From an uncultured Bacteroidota bacterium (GTDB lineage: Bacteria > Bacteroidota > Bacteroidia > Bacteroidales > VadinHA17), in assembly GCA_937864815.1 (NCBI GenBank), contig CALMJY010000341.1, forward strand, positions 1-32,665: a stretch of 32,665 nt of DNA, read 5' to 3'. A model generated the notes under the pieces. That model was not told where the DNA came from, did not search any database, and worked only from the letters and a program-made list of their open reading frames with translations. The position numbers and the translations under genes were made by a program. This document shows positions 24,800 to 32,665 of this stretch, piece after piece; position 1 is the stretch's first letter; each line of letters begins with the position of its first letter.

Positions 24800-26578
24800 C
24801 TATTTTTTGACGAGGATCTTATCTTTTCTGTCAAAGTAATGAGTGTGAAGCAGATGATGTGATTTCTCACTTCCCGGCTTACCTAAATACTCTTCATAAA
24901 GCTTGATTATGAAGGGATTCTCATGAGACTTTCTCAGTGGTTTTTTCCTGTCCTCAGTGTAAATAGCTGCTGCCCTTGCCTTGATGATCTCTGAATCACC
25001 ATGGTGCAGAGGTTGTCCTCCACCTCCTATACAACCACCAGGACAAGCCATTACTTCGATTGCAGTGAACTCTGATCTTCCATGTTTTACATCATCCAGC
25101 AGTTTGCGTGCATTACCCAGTCCGTGTGCAATCCCGATTTTTATTGGAGTGCCATTGAAATCAAGTGTTGCAGAACGTACACCTTCCATGCCCCTTAGTT
25201 CTGTAAAATCAAGCCTGTCAAGCTTTTTGCCTGTAAATATCTCATAAGCTGTACGGCAGGCAGCCTCAATCACACCACCGGTAGCACCAAAAATAACGCC
25301 GGCTCCGGTTGATTCCCCTAAAGGTGAATCAAAATCCTCATCATGCAGGTTTCTGATATCAATATTGGCCTGCCTGATAAAAGCTGCGAGTTCCCTTGTT
25401 GAAATTGAATAATCAACATCCGGATTACCATCAACCGAGAATTCATCCCTCTGGCATTCGTATTTCTTCGCAAGACATGGCATTATTGATACTACAACCA
25501 TATCCTTCCTGTTGATACCAATCTTTTCAGCGAAATATGACTTTGCAACTGCTCCGAACATCTGTTGCGGTGATTTTGCCGTTGAAGGAACATCCTTCAT
25601 ATCAGGATAATAGTATTCAAAGAAATTCACCCAGCCCGGACAGCAGGAGGTAAGAATAGGTATTCTTGCGGATTTGTCACCTTTGAGATGCCTCGATAAC
25701 CTGTCGAGAAGCTCAGTACCCTCTTCCATGATTGTAAGGTCTGCTGCAAAATCAGTATCGAATACATAGTCAAATCCCAGAGCCCTCAGAGCTGCTGTCA
25801 TCTTGCCTGTGACAAGAGTTCCCGGTTCCATCCCGAATTCTTCACCAAGAGCGGCACGTACTGCAGGAGCAGTCTGAACTACAACTGTCTTTGTCGGATC
25901 ATTTAGGGCCTTAAGTACCTGGGGAACATGATTTACTTCAGTAAGTGCCCCTGTAGGACAAACGGCCACGCACTGACCGCAATAAGTGCAGGATGAATAT
26001 TCAAGGTTCTGCTCAAAAGCAGGTCCTACAGCTGCTGTGAATCCCCTGTTGAATGCAGAAAGTGCACCTACAGTCTGAACATCATTGCACATCATTTCAC
26101 AACGTCTGCACATTATACATTTGTTGAGTTCCCTGATTATGGAAGGAGAGGTGTCCTGTCTGTAGGTAGACATCTCAGCAAATTCCTGACCGGGTATCTC
26201 CCTGATTCCAAGACGGTGAGCCATGTCCTGAAGTTCGCAGGTGCCTGATTTAGGGCATATGAGACAGTCCTTCGGATGATCCGAAAGGATGAATTCCATA
26301 ACTGTTCTGCGGGCATTCAGCACCCTTGCCGTATGTGTTTTTACTACCATGCCCGGTTCGCATTTGGTCGAACAGGTAGGAGCAAGGTTTCTTCTTCCCT
26401 GTACTTCCGCAACACAAATCCGGCAACCGCCGGGTTTATTTTCAATGTTGAGATCATGCAGGTCCATATAGCAAAGAGTAGGGATCTCAATACCCAGCTC
26501 TTTTGCTGCTTTTAATATTGTGGTACCCCTGGGTACTTCAATCTCTTTATTATCAATAGTAAGCTTTACTGTTTCCAT
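24800..26578 (-). CDS. hndD: [FeFe] hydrogenase catalytic subunit
   Basis: 592 residues. From the N-terminus: plant-type [2Fe-2S] (C36, C52, C55, C69), His-Cys [4Fe-4S] (H101, C105, C108, C114), two [4Fe-4S] (C154-C164 and C197-C207), then the H-cluster domain with TSCCPGW (310-316), MPCLAKKYE (366-374) and ACPGGCIGGGGQP (511-523). All H-cluster ligands are present: C313, C368, C512, C516, plus C312 as likely proton relay. It makes or consumes H2. The length matches HndD-type enzymes and lacks the extra C-terminal [2Fe-2S] domain of Thermotoga HydA. It lies 11 nt after the NuoF-like gene. No hydEFG maturase genes are in the window; they would have to be elsewhere. Confidence 0.97.
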   Translation of the reverse strand: METVKLTIDNKEIEVPRGTTILKAAKELGIEIPTLCYMDLHDLNIENKPGGCRICVAEVQGRRNLAPTCSTKCEPGMVVKTHTARVLNARRTVMEFILSDHPKDCLICPKSGTCELQDMAHRLGIREIPGQEFAEMSTYRQDTSPSIIRELNKCIMCRRCEMMCNDVQTVGALSAFNRGFTAAVGPAFEQNLEYSSCTYCGQCVAVCPTGALTEVNHVPQVLKALNDPTKTVVVQTAPAVRAALGEEFGMEPGTLVTGKMTAALRALGFDYVFDTDFAADLTIMEEGTELLDRLSRHLKGDKSARIPILTSCCPGWVNFFEYYYPDMKDVPSTAKSPQQMFGAVAKSYFAEKIGINRKDMVVVSIMPCLAKKYECQRDEFSVDGNPDVDYSISTRELAAFIRQANIDIRNLHDEDFDSPLGESTGAGVIFGATGGVIEAACRTAYEIFTGKKLDRLDFTELRGMEGVRSATLDFNGTPIKIGIAHGLGNARKLLDDVKHGRSEFTAIEVMACPGGCIGGGGQPLHHGDSEIIKARAAAIYTEDRKKPLRKSHENPFIIKLYEEYLGKPGSEKSHHLLHTHYFDRKDKILVKK

Positions 26579-26589
26579 TATTTTCCTGA

Positions 26590-28383
26590 TTAACTGATAT
26601 ATATTGCATCAAACTTACATTTCTCATAACAGGCGCCGCATTTAATGCATATTTCCTGGTTGATAAGGTGTACCTCTTTTCTTTCACCTGTTATTGCATT
26701 AACTGGACAAACTCGGGCACATGCAGTACATCCGACGCAATTTTCGGCATTTATTATGTATTTCATAAGACTCTTGCACTGGCCTGCAGGACACTTTTTA
26801 TCTGTTACATGAGCCAGGTATTCATCCCTGAAGTTTTCCATCATCGACAGAACAGGATTTGGTGATGACTGTCCCAGTCCGCATAATGATGTATCTTTTA
26901 TTACAACGCTCATATTCTTCAACCTGTCAAGATCTTGAATTTTGCCTTTTCCTTCGCAGATCTGTCCAAGAAGCTCATGAAGCCTCTTGTTGCCGATACG
27001 GCATGGTGCACATTTCCCGCATGATTCCTCAACTGTGAAGTCAAGGAAAAATTTTGCCATCGATACCATGCAATCATCCTCATCCAGTACTATCATTGCA
27101 CCTGATCCCATCATTGAGCCCGCAGCAATCAGGTTATCAAAGTCTATAGGAGTATCAAGGTGTTTCTCTGTAAGACAGCCTCCTGATGGACCACCTGTCT
27201 GAACGCCTTTAAATTTCTTTCCGTTTTTGATTCCTCCGCCTATCTCGAAAATAACTTCCCGAAGGGTTGTCCCCATGGGAACTTCAATTAAACCGACATT
27301 ATTAATCTTTCCTGCAAGTGCAAATACCTTGGTACCTTTTGATTTCTCAGTCCCTATACTTGAATACCATTTTGCACCTTTAAGTATAATTGCAGGAATT
27401 GAAGCAAATGTTTCAACATTATTTACGTTGGTAGGTTTTCCAAGGTAGCCCGACTCCGCAGGAAATGGAGGTTTAATTGTTGGTTCTCCTCTTAATCCTT
27501 CCATAGAGTGTATGAGAGCAGTTTCCTCTCCGCAGACGAAAGCACCTGCACCATATTTCAGCGAAATATCAAAGCTGAAGTTTGTACCGAAGATATTATT
27601 TCCGAGCAAACCATTCTCCCTTGCCTGGTTAATGGCAATCTTAAGTCTCTGAATTGCAAGAGGATACTCAGCTCTGATATAAATAAGACCTGTGGATGAA
27701 CCTATGCAGTAACCACAAATTGCCATTGCTTCAAGAACTGAATGAGGATCACCTTCAAGCACTGACCTGTCCATAAATGCTCCGGGATCTCCCTCATCAG
27801 CATTACAAACCACATATTTCTCATCAGATACACTCTTTTTTGCAAGCTCCCACTTAAGACCCGTTGAGAATCCGCCTCCTCCGCGACCTCTCTGTCCTGA
27901 TTCTTTAATCTCTCTGATCACCTGGTCGGGTGTCATTTCGGTGAGTACTTTGCCCAGAGCCTGGTAACCATCCCTTGCAATGTATTCATCAATATTTTCA
28001 GGATTAATAAAACCGCAGTTCCGGAGTGCTATCCTCATCTGCTTCTTATAGAAATCCATGTGTTTTGAGTCAGATACTGCTTCTTTTGTGGATGGATCCT
28101 TAAAGAGCAGCCGTGTTACTTTTCTGCCTTTGATGATGTGCTCATCGATAATTGTCTGGGTGTCTTCGGGCTTAACCTGAACATAGAATGTATTGTCAGG
28201 CATTACTTTAACTATAGGTCCTTTTTCACAGAAACCAAAGCAACCGGTTTTGATAACCTGTACTTTATCCGTCAGTACCTTTGCTTCCAGTTCATCCCTG
28301 AGATTGCAGACAATAGCATCGCTTTCTGCAGCGTGGCAGCCTGTACCGCCACATACCAGAAGATGCATACTGTATTTCGACAT
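26590..28383 (-). CDS. hndC: NuoF-like flavin/NAD(P)H-binding subunit of [FeFe] hydrogenase
   Basis: 597 residues in three parts. An N-terminal thioredoxin-like [2Fe-2S] domain has C11, C16, C48 and C52. The NuoF core has the glycine-rich NADH/FMN loop RGRGGGGFSTGLKWE (about 165-179), VVCNADEGDPGAFMDRS, and the [4Fe-4S] motif SCGKCAPCRIG. A C-terminal ferredoxin domain has two [4Fe-4S] motifs (CVGCTACARVCP and CIKCGACYEKC). This is the HydB/HndC subunit that oxidises or reduces NAD(P)(H) with FMN and is the proposed bifurcation site in this enzyme class. It lies 12 nt after hndB and 11 nt before hndD. The C-terminal ferredoxin domain separates it from complex I NuoF. Confidence 0.96.
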   Translation of the reverse strand: MSKYSMHLLVCGGTGCHAAESDAIVCNLRDELEAKVLTDKVQVIKTGCFGFCEKGPIVKVMPDNTFYVQVKPEDTQTIIDEHIIKGRKVTRLLFKDPSTKEAVSDSKHMDFYKKQMRIALRNCGFINPENIDEYIARDGYQALGKVLTEMTPDQVIREIKESGQRGRGGGGFSTGLKWELAKKSVSDEKYVVCNADEGDPGAFMDRSVLEGDPHSVLEAMAICGYCIGSSTGLIYIRAEYPLAIQRLKIAINQARENGLLGNNIFGTNFSFDISLKYGAGAFVCGEETALIHSMEGLRGEPTIKPPFPAESGYLGKPTNVNNVETFASIPAIILKGAKWYSSIGTEKSKGTKVFALAGKINNVGLIEVPMGTTLREVIFEIGGGIKNGKKFKGVQTGGPSGGCLTEKHLDTPIDFDNLIAAGSMMGSGAMIVLDEDDCMVSMAKFFLDFTVEESCGKCAPCRIGNKRLHELLGQICEGKGKIQDLDRLKNMSVVIKDTSLCGLGQSSPNPVLSMMENFRDEYLAHVTDKKCPAGQCKSLMKYIINAENCVGCTACARVCPVNAITGERKEVHLINQEICIKCGACYEKCKFDAIYIS

Positions 28384-28395
28384 AATATTTCCTCC

Positions 28396-28797
28396 TTATT
28401 CTTTTAAGTCAATTATCTGATAATTTACAGGGATGATACCATCGACCAGTTCACCTGTCTTTATATACTTTTCAATAATCTGATCTGCCCGTTTCAGGTC
28501 GACATAACCGAATACCACCGGATACTGGCCCGGGAGTTTCACTTCAATTGTCGGTTCTGCATAACAGTAACCCATACAACCGGTCTGGGTTACAACTGCT
28601 GACACGTTCCTCCTGTCAAGATGCTCAAGGAAGAATTCCATGATGGTTTTTGCTCCGCTTGCAATACCACATGTGGCCATAGATACTTTGACCTGTACAA
28701 TTCTTTCAGGATCAAGGGCTTTTGTCCGGATGTCGAGCCCTGTCTTCATTTCTTCGCGTCTCTTATTCAGATCCGCAAGTGATGTGATTTTTGACAT
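28396..28797 (-). CDS. hndB: Thioredoxin-like [2Fe-2S] ferredoxin, HndB-like
   Basis: 133 residues, first gene of the hydrogenase operon. The C-terminal two thirds form a thioredoxin-like ferredoxin domain with C43 (MATCGIASG), C74 and C78 (TGCMGYC). The position where the fourth ligand of C-x4-C types would lie is occupied by Gly/Ser, which I recall as usual for HndB proteins. It is the small electron-transfer subunit found with HndA, C and D. Family membership is clear from TCGIASGAKTIM and TGCMGYCYAEPTIEV; its exact role in the complex is less certain. Confidence 0.88.
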   Translation of the reverse strand: MSKITSLADLNKRREEMKTGLDIRTKALDPERIVQVKVSMATCGIASGAKTIMEFFLEHLDRRNVSAVVTQTGCMGYCYAEPTIEVKLPGQYPVVFGYVDLKRADQIIEKYIKTGELVDGIIPVNYQIIDLKE

Positions 28798-28828
28798 GCT
28801 GTTATTTATTAGGTTTTCAATGATCTAT

Positions 28829-28847
28829 TATTGATCATGCATCAATA
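28829..28847. promoter_or_regulatory. FNR-like inverted repeat upstream of hndB
   Basis: TATTGAT-CATGC-ATCAATA is a perfect 7-5-7 inverted repeat, with core TTGAT-n5-ATCAA. FNR/CRP-type sites usually have four spacer bases (TTGAT-n4-ATCAA), so the match is close but not exact. It lies 32-50 nt before the hndB start. It could be an operator or a small hairpin in the 5' untranslated region. Confidence 0.4.
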
Positions 28848-28928
28848 TTTAATATAAAGTCTCCATTTTAACAGGGTTTAAGATAGTCTGGAAATTTGAC
28901 ATACCCGATCCCGGTTTTAATTATCATG

Positions 28929-28936
28929 CAAATATA
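28929..28936 (-). promoter_or_regulatory. Bacteroidota -7 box for the hydrogenase operon
   Basis: CAAATATA on the plus strand is TATATTTG on the minus strand, an exact TAnnTTTG match. The predicted transcription start near 28922 gives a leader of about 125 nt before hndB. The expected -33 position falls within the inverted repeats at 28946-28970. Confidence 0.45.
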
Positions 28937-28953
28937 TTTATTATATGTGAAAA

Positions 28954-28970
28954 TATTAACACTGTTAATA
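28954..28970. promoter_or_regulatory. Perfect 17-bp inverted repeat, candidate operator of the hydrogenase operon
   Basis: TATTAACA-C-TGTTAATA is a perfect 8-1-8 inverted repeat centred at 28962, about 40 nt upstream of the predicted start of the hnd transcript. It overlaps a second imperfect palindrome at 28946-28961 (TGTGAAAA/TATTAACA, 12 of 16 symmetric), whose half-sites resemble those of Rex or Crp-family regulators. Apart from these sites and the repeat hairpin at 29047-29144, the 348-bp gap from 28798 to 29145 shows nothing I can assign. Confidence 0.5.
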
Positions 28971-29046
28971 AAATAACAGAAATTTATATTCATTCTAAAT
29001 AATATTTGTTAAATGAAGCTCTGGGTGGTATTGTTAGAGGTGTTAA

Positions 29047-29144
29047 GTACCAGGTACTTGGTGCTGGGTTCTGGGTGCTTGGTGCTTGGTGCTGAGAAGA
29101 ATAATCGAGATCCTGACACCCAGTACCCAGCACCCAGTGCCCAG
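29047..29144. repeat. Heptad-repeat hairpin downstream of the M28 peptidase gene
   Basis: The left arm (29047-29094) is built of 7-bp units such as TGCTGGG, TTCTGGG and TGCTTGG. The right arm (29117-29144) has complementary units CCCAGTA, CCCAGCA and CCCAGTG. They can fold on each other around a loop of about 22 nt. The right arm ends 1 nt from the stop codon (29146-29148, minus strand) of the M28 gene. Confidence 0.7.
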
Positions 29145-29145
29145 T

Positions 29146-30780
29146 TTATCTGTGAAACTCCGATCCCTTTTTCCACTGAGGGAAATAGTCTGTCGTGGCA
29201 AGTCTGTAACCTGCATAGAATACTAACCTTGCATCTTCTGCGATACCTTCCAGATTCCAGGTATCAGGTTCAAAGTTATCGGAAGGCCGGTGATACCTGT
29301 TGTCAATATAATCTCTTTCCATCCTGGCAGCCCATTCCTTACCTTGCTCACGGCTGTCAAGATTGCCTCTGACGAACGCAGAAGGAACACCTTTACGTGC
29401 AAAAGGGAAATGATCGGAACGGTAAAACATACCGGTATGGGAATTTGGATCAGGGACAATATACCTGTCCTGTCTTTCTGCGGCTTCTTTTATCATTTCA
29501 TCAAGAGAAGAATGTCCGTATCCGGTTATCATAACATCCTTCATTCTCCCGTTCGGGAGCATAAGATCATTATTGAAGCAGGCAACTGTTTTTTCAACAG
29601 GGAAGGGGGGATTTTCAGTGTAATATGATGATCCCAGCAGACCCTGTTCCTCGGCTGTGGGGTAAAACAGGATGACTGACCTTTCTGGTTTTTTCCTGAT
29701 TTTTGTGAATGCCTCACCGATCTCAAATACCCAGGCCATAGAAGTTCCGTTATCAACGGCACCATTATAGATTGAATCGCCATTCTCTTTTTCACCAATA
29801 CCAAAATGGTCCCAGTGTGCAGAAAATACAATACACTCATCGGCACGTGAAGTTCCCCTTAGAACACCTGCAACATTTGTTGATGTATTAAATGACATGC
29901 TGTTTTTAACTGATAATGAAATCCTGCTTTTTAATTTAAAACCTTGAAAATCTCTTTTACATGCTGCTTTTCTGAGGTCTTCAACTTTAAAGCCTTCCTG
30001 AGCAAACAGGGAATCGGCGGCAGCGGCCGATAACCATCCTGTGAATGAACACATAGTACGGTTACTGTCAGCAGTCTGCATGTACAGCTTCGGTGAGATA
30101 GCACTCTTACGGGGTATAGTGTACTGATAACCTGCTCCTTCTGTTTCATGGATAATCAGTATCCCCTCAGCCCCTTGTCTGGCTGCCTCTTCAAATTTGT
30201 AGGTCCATCTGCCGTAATAAGTCATCTCACGGCCTTTGAAGAGTGTTGAATCACCGGTATAAAGCCCGGGGTCATTTATCAGTACCACTATTGTTTTGCC
30301 CTTTACATCAAGATCCCTGAAATCATCCCAATTCTGATCAGGAGCTGATATTCCGAATCCTGCAAAGACCATTTCAGATTCTTTTATGTTTACCTCATCT
30401 GAAATCCTGGGGGAAGTTACGGCAATATCATCCGGAGAACTAAGTGCGATTTTATTTATTCCATTTGCTATTATTGTCTCACCGTTTACCTCTGATTTTA
30501 TTTCAAGCATCGGGACCTCCTGAAAATAACTATCACCAAAAACCGGTTCATATCCTATTCTTTTTAACTGTTCAGCAAGATAATCCACGGTTTTCTTCTC
30601 TCCCGGTGTGAATGGTTTACGTCCCATGAATTCATCCGAAGCCAGACTGCGGATATAGCTCTCCATGTCCTTAGAATTGATACTGTCTTCACCACGCTTC
30701 AGATCATTATCATTACATGAAAGAGAAATAGCTACTATTGAGGTCACTAATATTGCTGATAACAGCTTTGTTTTATTCAT
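29146..30780 (-). CDS. M28 family metallopeptidase, likely lipoprotein
   Basis: 544 residues. The N-terminal hydrophobic segment ends ISLSC (Cys22), a possible lipobox. A protease-associated-like region (about 115-290) interrupts the fold as in other M28 exopeptidases. Zinc and catalytic residues are all present: H322 (AHWDH), D343 (VDNGTS), E377/E378 (TAEEQG), D405 (NNDLM) and H457 (RSDHFPF). It is predicted to release amino acids from peptides in the periplasm or at the cell surface. It lies 185 bp downstream of the partial M14 gene on the same strand, so both may serve peptide breakdown. Confidence 0.93.
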   Translation of the reverse strand: MNKTKLLSAILVTSIVAISLSCNDNDLKRGEDSINSKDMESYIRSLASDEFMGRKPFTPGEKKTVDYLAEQLKRIGYEPVFGDSYFQEVPMLEIKSEVNGETIIANGINKIALSSPDDIAVTSPRISDEVNIKESEMVFAGFGISAPDQNWDDFRDLDVKGKTIVVLINDPGLYTGDSTLFKGREMTYYGRWTYKFEEAARQGAEGILIIHETEGAGYQYTIPRKSAISPKLYMQTADSNRTMCSFTGWLSAAAADSLFAQEGFKVEDLRKAACKRDFQGFKLKSRISLSVKNSMSFNTSTNVAGVLRGTSRADECIVFSAHWDHFGIGEKENGDSIYNGAVDNGTSMAWVFEIGEAFTKIRKKPERSVILFYPTAEEQGLLGSSYYTENPPFPVEKTVACFNNDLMLPNGRMKDVMITGYGHSSLDEMIKEAAERQDRYIVPDPNSHTGMFYRSDHFPFARKGVPSAFVRGNLDSREQGKEWAARMERDYIDNRYHRPSDNFEPDTWNLEGIAEDARLVFYAGYRLATTDYFPQWKKGSEFHR

Positions 30781-30850
30781 ATTTTCCTTATTTTAACATG
30801 GAGTTGTAATGAGTTTCACTGGATACTGGACTGAGAACCTGAAAAACCCA

Positions 30851-30873
30851 CCCCTAACCCCTCCCTGGAGGGG
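30851..30873. repeat. CCCCT/AGGGG hairpin repeat between M14 and M28 genes
   Basis: CCCCTAACCCC precedes a hairpin CCCCTCC-CT-GGAGGGG (30858-30873) with a 7-bp stem. The sequence resembles the C-rich/G-rich block inside the MITE-like element at 24118-24245, in the same CCCCTAA-n-CCC form, suggesting a dispersed family. There is no T-tract, so a role as intrinsic terminator is doubtful. The rest of this 185-bp gap is taken up by A/C-rich AACCAGC-type repeats and the heptad array. Confidence 0.5.
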
Positions 30874-30902
30874 AACCAGCAACCAACCAGCAACCATAGC
30901 AA

Positions 30903-30965
30903 CCAGTACCCAGTACCCAGTACCCAGTACCCAGTACCCAGTACCCAGTACCCAGTACCCAGCAC
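30903..30965. repeat. Heptad array (CCAGTAC)8 abutting the M14 stop codon
   Basis: Eight exact copies of CCAGTAC (30903-30958) are followed by one variant, CCAGCAC (30959-30965). The array ends exactly where the stop codon of the M14 gene (30966-30968, minus strand) begins. The unit is the same as in the array downstream of the M28 gene at 29117-29144. Confidence 0.95.
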
Positions 30966-32665
30966 CTATCTTAACACAACATTTCCCACGAGAACCCGGC
31001 CACTCTTCCAGAAAGCCCTGAAATAGGGATTATCTGTGATATAAATCACTTCACCCTTTCCGATATTTTCGGATCCGATAACCAGCGTATTTTTTATCTT
31101 ATCCTTGTATTTAAACCCGGCAAATCCTGAAAAAGGCTCCCTGTCAGGAATATATCCAATGTTATTACCGGCCGGCAGGAATGGATAACCGGCTGTTCTT
31201 TTCATAATGAACCACTCCCTGCCCAGACCAAAAGCATAGGGATGCGTTTCATCAATTTTTACCCTGTAAATGCTTCCTGCTGAGCGGCTTGAGATCGAGT
31301 ATCTGCTCTCGGTTATGTATTCGAATTTTCTGAGATGTATTGTATCGTCACTCTTAATTTTCTTCTCAGCAGCTTTATCCTCAGCACTTTTAGTTTCAAC
31401 AGCTTTTCCGAGAGATGTAAGTTTTGGATTGTTGAAGACCGATATTGCATTCTCTAAAGCCAGAACTCTTCCGCCTCTCCTGACATAGTCTGCAATTGTA
31501 TCCTTCATATTAGAATAGCTCCCTGATGTCAGAATAAGCAGATCATAATCAGAAAGATCTGCCTGTGTGGCATCCTTTGTATTGATAAGTGAGACAGGAT
31601 AATTGAGTTCTCTTTCAAAAAAATACCAGAGTTCGCCAACTGATGATGAGGAAGTTCCCTCTCCGCATAGCATTGCAATTTTCCTTTTTTTCTGAAGAGG
31701 AGAATATGCTGAACCGAAATCCTTCCCTGTTTCAACAAGTCCGGTTTCAACAGAGACAAGGCGGATATTTGCCTCATCTGCTGCTTTTCTTATGATACCG
31801 TCAAATCTGTCACCGGTATTTTTATTATCTCCCCTGGTTACAATAATAGTTCCCCTGTTGAAACCTGTCCCGTTAATTTTGAAAGGTTTCATGGAATACC
31901 TGATTTTGATGTCACTCCTGTAAAGTGCTGCCACAAATCTGAGTTCATCAAAACCCTGATAGTTTGCTATATATGCATATGGTTTGGAGGCAGCAACTTC
32001 ATTTTTAATTTCAGGTATAATCACTTTACCGGTATCAGGTGTTATCTTTTCTTCAATTGCATATGCTTTCAGGTTGTAAACATATGGGAGCGCCCAGGCC
32101 GAAAGGTCGTATGTGATTGAATCACTTGCCTTGCTGTCAGGTTCGAATAGTACCTGAACAAATCTGGACTGGGGCTGGAAGGCACTTACAAGGATATCTC
32201 CCTTCTCGATTGTAACTTCACCATCCTTATTGACCGAATAGTCAAATCCTTTTACTTTTTTCCCGGTACTCCCGGCATAACTGTACCTGATCTGATGATT
32301 GTCAAACAGTTGGAGCATATTTCTGATGTTCGATTTTTCGTTTGATCCTTTTATGATTATCGATTTATACTGGAATGCAGGATTTTTACCATTATCAGAA
32401 AAGTATTTATTGAATTCGGAGATAAGCTTTTCACGGTTTTCATATGAGACTTTTATTGTTGCCATGGCTGCGGTGAAATGCCCGTCAATTCTGTCCTTTA
32501 ATGTTAATGTATCTCCGGATTCAAGCTTGTATGATAATCCTGATACCCCTCCGCCTGACTGTTCAAAAGTGAATCCCATAGCACCGTTAAATAGCGGCCA
32601 TGTATCGCCGTAGCTCGGATAGAAAAGATCGAAGCTCTCTTTTGTAAAGTAGAGTTTGTATTTGT
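30966..32665 (-). CDS. M14 family zinc carboxypeptidase-like protein, C-terminal part (N-terminus beyond window)
   Basis: The frame is open from the window edge to the TAG at 30966, about 565 residues. The edge reads KYKLYFTKESFDLFYPSYGD followed by TWPLFNGAMGFTFEQSGGG, which I recognise from the region after the catalytic core of Bacteroidota M14 carboxypeptidases of roughly 800 or more residues. The rest contains a flavodoxin/glutamine-amidotransferase-like domain (KIAMLCGEGTSSSSVGELWY followed by DYDLLILTSGSYSNM and VRRGGRVLALE) and a C-terminal beta region. The zinc ligands (HxxE...H) would lie outside the window, so activity cannot be judged. An internal ATG at 32579 is not the true start. 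Confidence 0.78.
   Translation of the reverse strand, partial: KYKLYFTKESFDLFYPSYGDTWPLFNGAMGFTFEQSGGGVSGLSYKLESGDTLTLKDRIDGHFTAAMATIKVSYENREKLISEFNKYFSDNGKNPAFQYKSIIIKGSNEKSNIRNMLQLFDNHQIRYSYAGSTGKKVKGFDYSVNKDGEVTIEKGDILVSAFQPQSRFVQVLFEPDSKASDSITYDLSAWALPYVYNLKAYAIEEKITPDTGKVIIPEIKNEVAASKPYAYIANYQGFDELRFVAALYRSDIKIRYSMKPFKINGTGFNRGTIIVTRGDNKNTGDRFDGIIRKAADEANIRLVSVETGLVETGKDFGSAYSPLQKKRKIAMLCGEGTSSSSVGELWYFFERELNYPVSLINTKDATQADLSDYDLLILTSGSYSNMKDTIADYVRRGGRVLALENAISVFNNPKLTSLGKAVETKSAEDKAAEKKIKSDDTIHLRKFEYITESRYSISSRSAGSIYRVKIDETHPYAFGLGREWFIMKRTAGYPFLPAGNNIGYIPDREPFSGFAGFKYKDKIKNTLVIGSENIGKGEVIYITDNPYFRAFWKSGRVLVGNVVLR

Noticed and set aside
24280-28797. The operon as part of respiratory complex I (NuoE/NuoF/NuoG).
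   Set aside because: The large subunit has all three H-cluster motifs and the NuoF-like subunit has a C-terminal ferredoxin domain, both specific to [FeFe] hydrogenases.
29013-29372. A 119-residue plus-strand open frame.
   Set aside because: It reads through the heptad hairpin and then antisense to the M28 gene; composition is repeat-driven.
30903-30965. CCAGTAC repeats as a CRISPR or a plasmid iteron.
   Set aside because: The units are 7 bp, directly adjacent without spacers; no cas or replication gene is near.

Overview
The window looks like a chromosomal segment of an anaerobic member of the Bacteroidota (Bacteroidales/Marinilabiliales-like). This rests on gene content (long-form SAICAR synthase, LysM plus periplasmic-binding-protein fusion, patatin-POTRA-barrel protein, YgiQ radical SAM protein), on TAnnTTTG-type -7 promoter boxes, and on a complete [FeFe]-hydrogenase operon. 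No rRNA, tRNA, CRISPR array or intact insertion sequence was found.

Layout. 1-1433 (minus): end of a mazG gene and a DUF62 SAM-hydrolase-like gene. 1579-6993 (plus): phoH, purC, a LysM/ligand-binding protein, an ECF sigma factor, a likely anti-sigma factor and a Spy-like periplasmic protein. 6976-11567 (minus): a TPR protein and a patatin-type outer-membrane phospholipase. 11637-13472 (plus): ygiQ-like radical SAM gene. 13495-13806 (minus): small nucleoside-deoxyribosyltransferase-like protein. 13967-24106 (plus): a six-gene electron-transfer operon. 24280-28797 (minus): a four-gene NADH/ferredoxin-type [FeFe]-hydrogenase operon. 29146-32665 (minus): an M28 and a partial M14 peptidase, each with an array of 7-bp repeats at its stop codon.

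The centre of interest is the operon at 13967-24106. It encodes a membrane cytochrome b, a membrane-anchored Fe-S/FAD oxidoreductase, three exported multihaem c-type cytochromes with 20, 49 and 13 CxxCH motifs (82 in all), and an outer-membrane beta-barrel. The 49-motif protein contains 13 tandem 72-residue modules, each with three CxxCH motifs and three further histidines. The first twelve follow a 216-bp period without a single indel. The 13-motif neighbour is collinear with it at both ends but has one module instead of thirteen, a difference of exactly 12 x 216 bp. The set reads as a candidate electron conduit from the inner membrane through the periplasm to, or across, the outer membrane, with the 49-haem protein as a modular protein wire. 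That function is inference. The module counts and spacings are read directly from the sequence.

The convergent hydrogenase operon (hndB-C-D-A order) would handle H2, NAD(P)H and ferredoxin in the cytoplasm and could share reductant with the oxidoreductase of the cytochrome operon. A 128-bp MITE-like hairpin separates the two operons. Upstream of the hydrogenase operon are a TAnnTTTG box, a perfect 17-bp inverted repeat and an FNR-like inverted repeat, suggesting redox-dependent regulation.
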